Shown here: positions 27,227 to 38,000 of the stretch, piece after piece
Position numbering within the stretch: position 1 is the stretch's first letter
Layout of the letters: the number at the start of each line of letters is the position of its first letter
Source of the DNA: Chitinophaga pinensis
Lineage (GTDB): Bacteria; Bacteroidota; Bacteroidia; UKL13-3
Direction: 5' to 3'
Length of the DNA: 64,000 nucleotides
Assembly (NCBI GenBank): GCA_945870425.1
Contig: CAMBSD010000002.1
Location: 124,001 to 188,000 of the forward strand
The notes under the pieces: generated by a model
The model's database searches: none
Seen by the model: the letters and a program-made list of their open reading frames with translations, nothing else
What the model was told of the DNA's origin: nothing
Program-made: the position numbers and the translations under genes

Positions 27227-29824
27227 ATGAATTTAAATAACTTCACAATCAAATCACAAGAAGCGGTTCAAGAAGCCGTTCAAATTGCTTTGCAAAATGG
27301 ACAACAATCAATTGAGCCTGCTCACATAATAAAAGCTCTTATACAAACAGATGAGAACGTAATTTCTTATTTATTTAAAAAGCTTAATGCCAATCAAAGT
27401 AGGATTGAATCTGCTATTGATGCCATGATAAAAGGCTTTCCCAAAGTGTCGGGTCAGGGCCAATATTTATCAAATGATGCCAATCAAGTATTACTAAAAG
27501 CACAATCGTACTTAAAAGAATTCGAAGACGAGTTTGTTTCAGTAGAGCACATTCTCCTAGCCACGCTTGATGGCAAAAATCAAGTAGCAAATCTTTTAAA
27601 GGATGCAGGCTTAAACGAAAAAACACTGAAACTTGCAATTACGGAATTGCGTGGTGGCAATAAAGTTACCTCTCAAAATGCAGAAATGCAATACAATGCT
27701 TTGAATAAATATGCCAAAAACTTAAACGATTTGGCACAACAGGGAAAGCTTGACCCTGTAATAGGTAGAGATGAGGAAATTCGAAGAGTACTTCAAATAT
27801 TATCTCGCAGAACTAAAAACAATCCAGTACTTATTGGAGAACCAGGTGTTGGTAAAACTGCTATTGCTGAAGGATTGGCGCATAGAATTGTCAATGGTGA
27901 TGTGCCAGAAAATCTAAAAACCAAAAAAATTTTCTCCTTGGATATGGGATCACTTATCGCAGGAGCTAAATACAAAGGAGAGTTTGAAGAGAGGCTTAAA
28001 TCGGTGGTAAAAGAAGTGATTTCAGCAGATGGAGAGATTATCTTATTTATTGATGAAATACATACTTTGGTAGGAGCTGGTGGCGGTGGTGAAGGGGCAA
28101 TGGATGCAGCAAATATTCTAAAACCAGCCTTAGCTCGTGGTGAATTGAGAAGCATTGGCGCTACCACACTTGCAGAATACCAGAGATACATTGAAAAAGA
28201 CAAAGCCCTTGAACGAAGGTTCCAAAAGGTGTATGTGGAAGAGCCGGATACAGAAGATGCCATATCCATCCTTCGTGGCTTAAAAGAGCGTTATGAAGTG
28301 CATCACAAAGTGCGAATTAAAGATGAAGCTATCATTGCTGCTGTCGAGCTATCGCAACGATATATATCAGATCGTTTTTTACCAGATAAAGCCATTGATT
28401 TAATGGACGAAGCAGCATCAAAACTTCGTTTAGAAATTGACTCAGTTCCTGAAGAGTTAGATCAATTAGATAGACGAATAATGCAATTAGAAATTGAGCG
28501 CGAAGCCATAAAACGAGAAGGAGATGATGATAAAGTTAAAAACCTAGGTGTAGAAATAGCCAATTTACAAACAGAAAGGAACTCTTTAAAAGCAAAATGG
28601 CAAAGCGAAAAGGCAGTTGTTGAAGGTATTCAATCCACAAAAAAAGAGATAGAAAACTTAAAACATGAAGCCGACCAAGCAGAAAGAAATGGAGAATTTG
28701 CAAAGGTAGCCGAAATTAGATATGGCAAGGTGAAAGAAGCTGAAAAAAGGCTTGATGAATTTAAAGCCAAGTTGGATGAAGCCCAAAACCACTCACCCAT
28801 GGTGAAGGAAGAAGTAACTGCAGATGATATTGCGGATGTAGTAGCAAGGTGGACTGGTATTCCCATTACTAGAATGTTACAAAGCGAAAAAGAAAAACTG
28901 CTTAGTCTTGAAGAAGAATTGCATAAACGAGTAGTAGGTCAGGAGGAAGCTATTTCAGCTATAAGTGATGCGATTCGAAGAAGCAGAGCAGGGCTTAGCG
29001 ACCCAAAGAAACCAATTGGCTCGTTTATTTTCTTGGGAACAACTGGAGTTGGGAAAACTGAATTAGCTAAGGCCTTGGCAGAGTTCTTATTCAATCAAGA
29101 AAGTGCCTTGGTACGAATTGATATGAGTGAATACCAAGAAAAACATACTGTAAGTAGGCTGATTGGAGCACCTCCGGGATATGTTGGTTATGAAGAGAGT
29201 GGTCAACTAACCGAAGCTATTCGTAGAAGACCATATAGCGTGGTATTGCTAGATGAGATTGAAAAAGCACATCCTGATGTATTCAATATTTTATTACAAG
29301 TTTTGGATGATGGCAGATTAACCGATAACAAGGGTCGAACAGCCAATTTTAAAAATACCATTGTTATCATGACTTCTAACATTGGTTCTCATATTATTCA
29401 AGAGGGTTTTGATAATATGGATGAATCCAACTATGATGAAACACTAGCCAAAACTAAAAACAATGTGATGGAACTTTTGCGAAAGCAAATACGACCAGAG
29501 TTTTTAAATAGGATTGATGATATCATCATGTTTACCCCACTTAATCGTGAAAACGTAAGAGAAATTGTGAACATGCAATTCGAGGGTATTAAACAAACCT
29601 TATTAAACCAACAAATAGATTTAAAGATAACAGATGAAGCTTTAGATTGGTTGGCTCAGTTGGGTTATGACCCACAATATGGTGCAAGACCTTTGAAAAG
29701 GGTTTTACAACGCAGGATTTTGAATGAGTTATCGAAAGCTATTCTATCTGGAGCAGTAAAAAAAGACTCAAACATTTTGATAAGTTTGGATAACAAACAA
29801 CAGTTTGTTTTTGAGAATAAATAA
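27227..29824 (+). CDS. clpB: Chaperone ClpB (protein disaggregase)
   Basis: An 865-residue hexameric AAA+ disaggregase that works with DnaK on heat-aggregated proteins. Order: N domain (residues 1-145), NBD1 with GEPGVGKTA near 204, the coiled-coil M domain (about 410-525, Glu/Lys-rich), and NBD2 with GTTGVGKTE near 604 and GAPPGYVGY. The full M domain separates it from ClpA and ClpC. It stands alone with its own terminator. Confidence 0.98.
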   Translation: MNLNNFTIKSQEAVQEAVQIALQNGQQSIEPAHIIKALIQTDENVISYLFKKLNANQSRIESAIDAMIKGFPKVSGQGQYLSNDANQVLLKAQSYLKEFEDEFVSVEHILLATLDGKNQVANLLKDAGLNEKTLKLAITELRGGNKVTSQNAEMQYNALNKYAKNLNDLAQQGKLDPVIGRDEEIRRVLQILSRRTKNNPVLIGEPGVGKTAIAEGLAHRIVNGDVPENLKTKKIFSLDMGSLIAGAKYKGEFEERLKSVVKEVISADGEIILFIDEIHTLVGAGGGGEGAMDAANILKPALARGELRSIGATTLAEYQRYIEKDKALERRFQKVYVEEPDTEDAISILRGLKERYEVHHKVRIKDEAIIAAVELSQRYISDRFLPDKAIDLMDEAASKLRLEIDSVPEELDQLDRRIMQLEIEREAIKREGDDDKVKNLGVEIANLQTERNSLKAKWQSEKAVVEGIQSTKKEIENLKHEADQAERNGEFAKVAEIRYGKVKEAEKRLDEFKAKLDEAQNHSPMVKEEVTADDIADVVARWTGIPITRMLQSEKEKLLSLEEELHKRVVGQEEAISAISDAIRRSRAGLSDPKKPIGSFIFLGTTGVGKTELAKALAEFLFNQESALVRIDMSEYQEKHTVSRLIGAPPGYVGYEESGQLTEAIRRRPYSVVLLDEIEKAHPDVFNILLQVLDDGRLTDNKGRTANFKNTIVIMTSNIGSHIIQEGFDNMDESNYDETLAKTKNNVMELLRKQIRPEFLNRIDDIIMFTPLNRENVREIVNMQFEGIKQTLLNQQIDLKITDEALDWLAQLGYDPQYGARPLKRVLQRRILNELSKAILSGAVKKDSNILISLDNKQQFVFENK

Positions 29825-29830
29825 TGGAGT

Positions 29831-29873
29831 AAAAGAGGAGCTAAATTCAATGAACATAGCTCCTCTTTTTTTG
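29831..29873 (+). terminator. Terminator of clpB
   Basis: Arms AAAAGAGGAGCTA (29831-29843) and TAGCTCCTCTTTT (29857-29869) followed by T residues. Confidence 0.92.
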
Positions 29874-29891
29874 TATGAATCAGTAAAATAA

Positions 29892-29927
29892 AAAAGCGGA
29901 TATTGAAATATTTCAATATCCGCTTTT
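29892..29927. terminator. Bidirectional terminator between clpB and the T9SS gene
   Basis: A 17-bp perfect inverted repeat (arms 29892-29908 and 29911-29927, AAAAGCGGATATTGAAA) with T/A-rich ends on both strands. It serves the minus-strand gene and backs up the clpB terminator. Confidence 0.88.
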
Positions 29928-29945
29928 AATATAATTTATATAGAA

Positions 29946-31949
29946 TTATTTTTTGATAAACTTAACAGTAAATGCTTCGTTTGCTTCATCAATAACTGAT
30001 AACATATACATTCCAGCTGCTAATTCTGAAACATTGATTTCATTAATATTTGTAGTTCCAACTTTCACAACATCTCCAGTTAAATTCATAACCTTAAAAG
30101 TTACTGCTGCAAAATTCAAGTTAGAGTTAGTTATTGAAATTTTTTCAGTTGTAGGATTAGGATAAACTACAACTTCATTAGATGAATTCTCATCAGCAAT
30201 TTTGATGGTGTTTGAATACTTGTATTTACCATCAAAATCTACCATTTTTAATCTATAATATCTGATAGCTTGTTTGCTTGCTGCAAAATCAACAAATGAG
30301 TAGGCTATTAACTTATTTGTATTTCCAAAAGCTCTAACAGTACCAATCTGATTAAAGACACCACCATTATCCATTCTTTCAACTTGGAATTCTTTGGCGT
30401 TGATTTCGCTAGCTGTTTTCCAATTTAACTCTACAGAAGATGCTTTTTTAGCACCAGTGAAAGACATTAAACTGATAGGTAAAGTTCCTGAGCTAGCAAC
30501 TCCAAAAGAATTAAAACTACTGTATAATACAACACCATTTAAAGTTTGTATATAGGGTGATGAGCCTGAAGCAGCAGTTTGAGCAGCTGGTATCCATTTA
30601 CCTAAATTATTAATATATGATATATATGAATTTGATCTGGCGAAAGATGGCAACTCATCAGCTGCATTCCATTGCAAATTCAAAATTAACACAGCAGTTC
30701 CTGGATTATTTTCAGTAATCTTCCAAGTTTTTTTAACAGCATTAGCTGTTAGTCCAGCTCCTGCAACCATGATGGTATCAGCAACCGAAACTTGGAAATT
30801 ATCTGTAAGAGCTAAATTTTGAAGAGTAGCAGGATTATAGCCAGTTGCTGTTCCAACAGGGAAAGTAACAGGTGTCGCTCCAATGTTGCTCATATTTAAT
30901 GTACCTGTACCATTTGTAACAATATATGAAGTTGAACTGCCATTAAATCTTTTTGCCGAACTTCCCATTATCAAATTATTATTTGATAAAAACATATTTC
31001 CATTGGTTAAACTCAATGTATCGTTAACAGTTAAACTACCGCCTAATGCTAGCCCTAAACTACTATTAATAGCTACCCTATTGGCTACCAAGGCACTATT
31101 AGTAGTTTGCCTAGTAAAGGCATTTCCCAAAAATCGAATAGTACCAGCAGAACTAGACAAAACACCATTTGCAAAAACATTTCCAGATACATTTAGAATT
31201 CCTGAATTTAAGGTATGAGTGGTGCCAGACCACAAATTATAATGTCTACAACTAAAACCGTCCGCAACGATTCCAGTATAAACAACCGCGTCTAGGGTTG
31301 CTGCAGGTGTGGGCGTTACAGAAGCATTTGTGGTTTGATTAGCAGTTCGCCAAACAGTTCCATTCCAATAGATAGGGGTATAACAAAATGCTTGATTGGC
31401 TAATACTGCTGTAGTTCCTATATTTGATACAACTCCAGCAGAGTTTCCAGAACCATCTGTATAGATAAACCCTGCAGCAGGGGCGGTGGAGGTATATTTC
31501 CAAGCAAATCTTGGAGGAACTGTTGTGGAATATGCTACAGTATTAGTTAAAACTATGGTGAAACATTTAACAACCGAATTAGCTGGAATGGTGGTTCCAA
31601 CGGTAGCACCAACAGTTGTAATAATTTTTCTAAAGTAGGCTGCAGCTGTAGCTGTTTGCTGAGCAAAACTGGCAATACTTGTTTGCTGACTTGCAACCAA
31701 GCCACTTGAAGGCGTTGTAACGGTTAAGGTACCTCTGCGAGACCATGCAGTGTCTATCATAAAAGCAATAGTACCGCCTCTCAACTCAAAGGCCGTAGAA
31801 CCAGTATTATAAATATTCACATCAAATTGATAGGTAGTAGCACTTGTCAATTGCTCATTTTCTAATCTCCACTCAAAAGTGGGTAATTGAGCAAAAGCAA
31901 ACATGCTCATTACAGTTAAAAGTAGGGTTGATAGTAAATTTTTTTTCAT
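29946..31949 (-). CDS. Secreted T9SS-sorted surface protein
   Basis: A 667-residue protein with a signal peptide (to FAFAQ) and a C-terminal Por/T9SS type A sorting domain (VVVYPNPTTEKISI, ending AGMYMLSVID...FIKK). The middle is Thr/Ser/Asn-rich beta sequence with no enzyme motif. The region before the sorting domain (LPISLMSFTGAKKASSVELN, WKTASEINAKEFQVER) is the common pre-sorting FN3-like segment of the phylum. Likely attached to the outer surface; function unknown. It lies behind the giant surface gene, 118 bases apart. Confidence 0.85.
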   Translation of the reverse strand: MKKNLLSTLLLTVMSMFAFAQLPTFEWRLENEQLTSATTYQFDVNIYNTGSTAFELRGGTIAFMIDTAWSRRGTLTVTTPSSGLVASQQTSIASFAQQTATAAAYFRKIITTVGATVGTTIPANSVVKCFTIVLTNTVAYSTTVPPRFAWKYTSTAPAAGFIYTDGSGNSAGVVSNIGTTAVLANQAFCYTPIYWNGTVWRTANQTTNASVTPTPAATLDAVVYTGIVADGFSCRHYNLWSGTTHTLNSGILNVSGNVFANGVLSSSAGTIRFLGNAFTRQTTNSALVANRVAINSSLGLALGGSLTVNDTLSLTNGNMFLSNNNLIMGSSAKRFNGSSTSYIVTNGTGTLNMSNIGATPVTFPVGTATGYNPATLQNLALTDNFQVSVADTIMVAGAGLTANAVKKTWKITENNPGTAVLILNLQWNAADELPSFARSNSYISYINNLGKWIPAAQTAASGSSPYIQTLNGVVLYSSFNSFGVASSGTLPISLMSFTGAKKASSVELNWKTASEINAKEFQVERMDNGGVFNQIGTVRAFGNTNKLIAYSFVDFAASKQAIRYYRLKMVDFDGKYKYSNTIKIADENSSNEVVVYPNPTTEKISITNSNLNFAAVTFKVMNLTGDVVKVGTTNINEINVSELAAGMYMLSVIDEANEAFTVKFIKK

Positions 31950-31980
31950 ATTATTTTTTGTTTTTTTAATAATAGCTTAT

Positions 31981-32051
31981 GGAACAAATATACAAATCTT
32001 TTGAACTTTTGATATTTGTTCAAAAATTTTTACGAAAAGTATATTTGTTCC
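31981..32051. promoter_or_regulatory. Inverted and repeated GAACAAATAT boxes, with -7 element
   Basis: GGAACAAATATAC (31981-31993) and GTATATTTGTTCC (32039-32051) are perfect 13-base inverted copies. A third ATATTTGTTC lies at 32012-32021. The first copy contains minus-strand TATATTTG (31985-31992), a match to the -7 element, 36 bases before the T9SS gene. The boxes could bind a regulator. Confidence 0.45.
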
Positions 32052-32067
32052 AATTACAAATTATATA

Positions 32068-35000
32068 TTATGGTGTTATTGAAATAATACCATTAGAACT
32101 ATTCACATCAAGGCTTGGATAGTCATTAAAATCGACTGAAGCGTCTCCGTTCAAATCACAAGGTAAATAACCTAATTCACCATTTGAACTGCTTACATCT
32201 AAGTCTGGATAATCATTAAAATCGACTGAACCATCTTGGTTAATATCACCAGTATAAATTAAACACACACCATTTATATCAGTTGCAACATTGCTTCCTG
32301 CTGATTGAGTTGTAGCATTTGCAAAATTATATGAATTACCAGTTACTCCCAATGTAACAGCAACAGCACTCCAAGTCGCTATAGAATTGCGGTGTTTGAT
32401 AACAATATAATAGGTATTACCAATTGCTGCTGCTGGGAAAACAGGAGTAGCAATACCACTAGTACTTAAAGTGGTGGTATTAGAATAAACCAAAGCCTGA
32501 GTCAAATTATTATGCAATTCTACTGCAATGGTATCAGCAATGGTGTTTGAAGTAGCACCATCAGCGTTAAAAGGAGCAGCAGTCATGGTAGAATTTCCAA
32601 CATACAATCCTTGTAAAAATGAAGTAATTGAAATAGTTACGTTACCTGAAACATTTGTAGGAACTAATTCACCAGTTGAAAGCAACAAAGCACCAGGAAT
32701 AGAATAACCAGTAAACACAATTTGTGACAATTGAGCTGAGGTTAACCCTGAAGCATTATTTCCAACAAAAATTCTTCCAGCAGTTCCAGCAGTACCAGCA
32801 GTACCAGACCATCCATTGATAGTAAGAATTTTTCCTGCACTCCAAATTGCTGCGTTGCTATTTGCAAACACCAAATAATGTGTACCAGAAACTAACGTAG
32901 TAGATGAGTTTTCAGTTAAAGTTAATACACCTAAAGTATCTGAAAATCCTGTTGTAGCGCCTGTCGTAAGATTTCCTCCAGACAAGTCAAGTGCACCAGC
33001 ATTTGCAAACACATTCGAAGCAGCCATTTGTATAGTTCCTCCTGAGATAGTGGTACCACCAGTGTATGTATTTGCACCTGATAACTTCAAGGTACCAGTG
33101 CCGCTTCTCACCAATGCTGTCTTATTGGTTGTTCCATCGGCAATTACAAAACCATAAGGCATAGTTGGGGTAAATGAACCGTTTATTGTTAAGATTGCAT
33201 CGGTGTTACCATTATTTCTAATTGAACCAACACCGATATCACTTCTTAAAGAAGAAACAGTTTGGTTTTTACCATTTAAATCAAGGATACCACCAAAGTT
33301 TGAGGAATAACCCATTGTCAAATCTGTAGTTGTTGGTAAAGCATTGTTTGCTCCCAATTTAACCACACCAGAGCTTGACATATTAAAGAAAGTTGCGCCT
33401 GTATATGTATTTTGAGCATTCAAATTTATTGTACCAGCTCCGCCAGGTGCGCCTGATTGGAATTGTAATCCAGCAGTTCCACCAATTACACCATTAAGAG
33501 TTAAATCATTACCTGAAGTAGCTCCTAAAACGGTGTTATATGAGGTATTGTTAGTAAGTGTAGCCCCAGATGACAAGCTTGTTCCTGTAGCTGTTGCAAC
33601 AATACCTATTTGACCATATGAAGTTGAGTTTGTTTGACCATAGATTGTAACTGGCACATTAATGCTACTCGAGGCAGAGCTTAAATTTACCCTAGTAATA
33701 CCACCAGAACTTTGTCCTCCTAATATGGTTAACGAAGACCCAACACCACCTAATATGCTTCCACCAATGTTTAGTGTTCTACTTGAACTAGCGCCATTTG
33801 CTGAAAGTGTTGAATCCATTAAATATAGTTTAACACCATCTGCTAACTGTATAGGACCATTATGACTTCTTGTTGTGGTGTTTGCATCTGTAAGCAAAGT
33901 ATAACCACTTGTGTTAAAATAAGAGCGTGTTGGAGAAACAGCAGTTGAACCAATTGTTACAAACCCTGGGTTGCCTTGAAAAATTGCATTATTTGAGTTT
34001 GCCCAAGTAGCTTGTGCACCTGTATCAGATGGTTGTCTCCAGTTATTAGCTGTTACCCATTGTCCTGATCCACCCATTGCTGGTTTGGCAGTATTAGTTG
34101 CACCATTCCAAAAATAACCTGTTAAAATTGGTGTGGCATCCACTTCAAAACCAGCAGACCATGTAGTACCTAGTCTAGTGAATACTTTAAAGAAATATTG
34201 AGTTCCGTTTGTTAATCCAGTAACAACGACTGAGCTAGCAGTACCTTTATAAACTACTACTCCAGTAGTATCAAATGTTGAATTCAAAATATTTGAGAAA
34301 GAAGAGCTATTAGCAATATATGCCGATCCATCTCCAGAAGGTGCAGTTCCTATTGAGTTTAATGGTTTTGCTACCACCATCACTTGGTCATAGCAACCAG
34401 CAGGAACCACCCAATTCAAAGTAGTTTGTAAATTAGCAGCAGTAGGAACTAAAGAAATAATACCATTTGGATTTGCGGCATTAATTGTCAATACACCACC
34501 AGAGGTAAACCCTGAACCCGATTTTGTTCCAGCTGACAATGTAACATCAGCAGTAGAAATTGCATTTACTTCAATAGTATTATTAACAATTGAACCGCAT
34601 AAAATATCAGCCGTTAAAAAAACGTAATTTGTTCCAACATCAAAAGATTGGGTTAAACCAGTAAAATTAATTGCTCCAGCTCCAAGGTTAGTAGTTTTGG
34701 TTGATAATAAAACTGGGGTTCCAGTAGTTAATGATGCATTGTTATGGTACCATAATTTTATGTTATTTAAATCTGAAGCGGAGTAACTGCCAGTAGTAGT
34801 AAATTGAATGGCGTTTAATGTTGTTGCTGCATTAGTTACTGCAAAGTCTACTCTGTATAACTCCACATTTGTATGTCCTTGATTTGGATTTGTAGCTTGT
34901 GCAGTACCATTTGAAAAAGCAATGCTTGGCGGAATGGCAGCAAAATTTTGTAATCCAGCTGCACTTATATTACCCGAAGGAGCACCCAATACAAATGAAA

Positions 35001-38000
35001 AATTACTAGCTGTTAACGCATTGGCATTAATATTTCTAGAAGTATTAGCGGTTGCTGCTACATTAACTGTTATCCAATAGTATCTGCTAGTGTTTTGTGA
35101 AATTGTATCAGATAAAGAATTAAAGGTAATAGTTTCTCCTGCACCAGTTGAAGTAGCAGATTTGCTAGAAATAGCTGTAGCTGTTACAAATGAATTGGTA
35201 TTGCTTGCGTATAATTTAATGCCATTGGCAGAAATATCGGAAGCTAAATAATTACCCGATAATGGAACAGTTAACTGACTTAATATCCCTGAATTTGAAT
35301 TCCCTTCATTGATTACAAATGTTTGAATAATATTGTTTGTTGAACTTAGGGTAATATTTCCAGCAGTTGGTTGAGCACCATTATCATTAAAAGTTAAAGT
35401 TGGTAAGGCAGGCAGCGGCACTATCTCCCCTGAAGGCAATATTTGAGCACCAGGATTAAAACCAGCGAATGTAATTTGAGCTAACTGTGCACTTGATAAA
35501 CCTGCCGTTGAAGTTCCGAAGAAAACTTTACCTGATGTGCCTGTATATCCTGCTGTACCAACCCATCCATAAATAGTTAGGATAGCAGCAGCATTCCATG
35601 TTATAGCACTGCTGTTTGCAAAAATTAAACTATGATTACCGGAACCTAAACCAATATTTGCATTAGCATTTAATGTCAATGTTCCAACTGTTTCAGTAAA
35701 ACCTGCAGTTCCAGCTGAACCTGTGGCAAATGTTCCTCCTTCTAAAATTATAGCTCCAGTGTTAGCTAAAACACCAGCAGCACCTATAATTAGCGAATCG
35801 CTGTAAATAATTGTACCGCCAGTATATGTATTAGCTCCAGATAATTTGGTTGAACCTGAACCTTTTCTTACAAGAGTAATTTTTTTGGTTGGACCCCCAT
35901 CAGAAATAACCAAACCAAAAGCATTTGGTCTTCCGGAGCCACTTATGGTCAGAGTATCACTAAACAAACCAGTATTTGTGATTGAACCTCCGCCAGCAAC
36001 AGTAGTCAAAGATGAAATTTCTTGGTTATACCCATTTAAATCTAATATTCCGCCAGTACCAGTAAGATACCCTATGGTTACATCTGTGCTTGTTGGTAGA
36101 GCATTATTTACACCTAATTTTATTGTTGCTGTGGTACTTGAATTGAAAATAGTAGCACCCCTATAAGTATTAGCGGCATTCAACGTAATTGTACCTGCTC
36201 CTCCTCCATTTGATCCTGTTTGGAAAATCAAATCAGAAGAGCCAGTAATTATTGAATTTACTGTAATATCATTACCCGATGTTGCTCCAAGCATTGTTTT
36301 TATTGAACCCGTATTATTTGTAATGGTTGCATTGCTAGCAATGCTTGTTCCCGTTGCATTGCCCACATATCCCACTGCTGATAAATTTCCTGGAGACCCT
36401 GTTAATGCAGCAATGGTTGTAGGCACACTAATGACTGTATTTGTTGCGGCCAAGTTAATCCTTTGAGCCACGGCAGTAGAAGAAGTAGCTGAAAGCAAAG
36501 TTAAACCAGCTGTGCCTGTTCCAGAAACGCTACCAATACCCATTGTTCCATTTGATTGAAAAGAAGCAGGGAAAGGCTTAACATTGGCTGCTAGATTCAA
36601 ATTAACATTGTTAGCTAAAACAATCGAACCTGTTAATGTTTGTGTTGAAGTACACGCCAAAGTATAATCTGTTGTATTGAAATTAACTGAACTAGCAGTT
36701 CTAGAGGCATCCAGTGTAACAGTGTCTCCAGTACCCGCAAATACGGCTCTATTTCCATCTACCCAACCCGATTGGCTTCCTGTTGAAGTGGGTTGTCTCC
36801 AAACATTTGTTCCGCCCCAAATACCCTTACCACCAGCTGCAGGATTTGAATTTATATTTCCACCATTCCAAAAATAACCTGTAACATCCGGCATAGCATT
36901 TACCTCAACACCTGCGCTCCAATTAGATCCTGAACGGGTAAATAATTTAAAATAATATGTCGTAAGATTTGTTAAACTAGTTACGGTGGTTGATGTTCCA
37001 GTTCCCTTGTAAACAACTGCTCCAGTAGCATCAAATACATCATTAGAAGGATCGGTAAAAGATTGACTATTTACATTATAACTTGTTCCAAAGGGTGAAG
37101 CTGAAATACTAGAATTGGGTTTTACAACCAACATCACTTCGTCATAGCAGCCAGTTGGCAATGTCCACGATACTGTTGCTTGTGTATTACCTGCAGACGC
37201 AATATTATTAGTCACATCATTTGCTGTTGCTGAAGAAAGACTAACTGCGCTTGCATTATAACCAGAACCAGAAACGCTTCCTGAAGCAAAACTCAAATCA
37301 GAATTTGAAATAGCATCAACCTGTATAACATTTAAACCTGCTAAACAAGGCAAATCTGTTGTGAGGAAAATATAATTGGTTCCTATGGCAAAAGATTGCG
37401 ATAATCCTGAGAAGGTTTTTAGACCAGAGCCTAAACCAGTTGATTTAGTATCGATTAGAATGGGCGTACCAGTTGTAAATGATGAATTTGTATGATACCA
37501 TATTTTAAAATTACTTACATCAGATGCAGTGTAAGTACCTGATGTTGTAAACTGAATTGAATTCAAAACGGCAGCAATATTGGCAACTGAAATATCAACG
37601 CGATATAAAACTACGTTTGAAGTTCCTTGGGCAGGATTAGTTATTGGCGCTGTTGCATTAGATAAAGAAATTGACGGAGTAATTGCAGCAATGGTTTGTA
37701 AGTTACTAGCAGCAACTGGATTAGTTCCAACCTTGGTTGGCGTACCTCCAATTGAAATGTTACTGAATGCTGTCGTTGAAACACCAATGGTATTTCCTAT
37801 GGAGGCTCCTGAAGCTATATTTGCAGTCAATAATAAATATCTAGTAGTGCCATTACTAATAGTTTGTGTTAATCCAGAAACAGAAATTGTTCCTCCAGAT
37901 GCTACAGATGCTTGACTTGCACCCAATTGCGTTGCACCTGCAAGATCATTGGTATTGTTTATCCAAACTTTGAATCCATTAGATTGAATATCTGATAATG

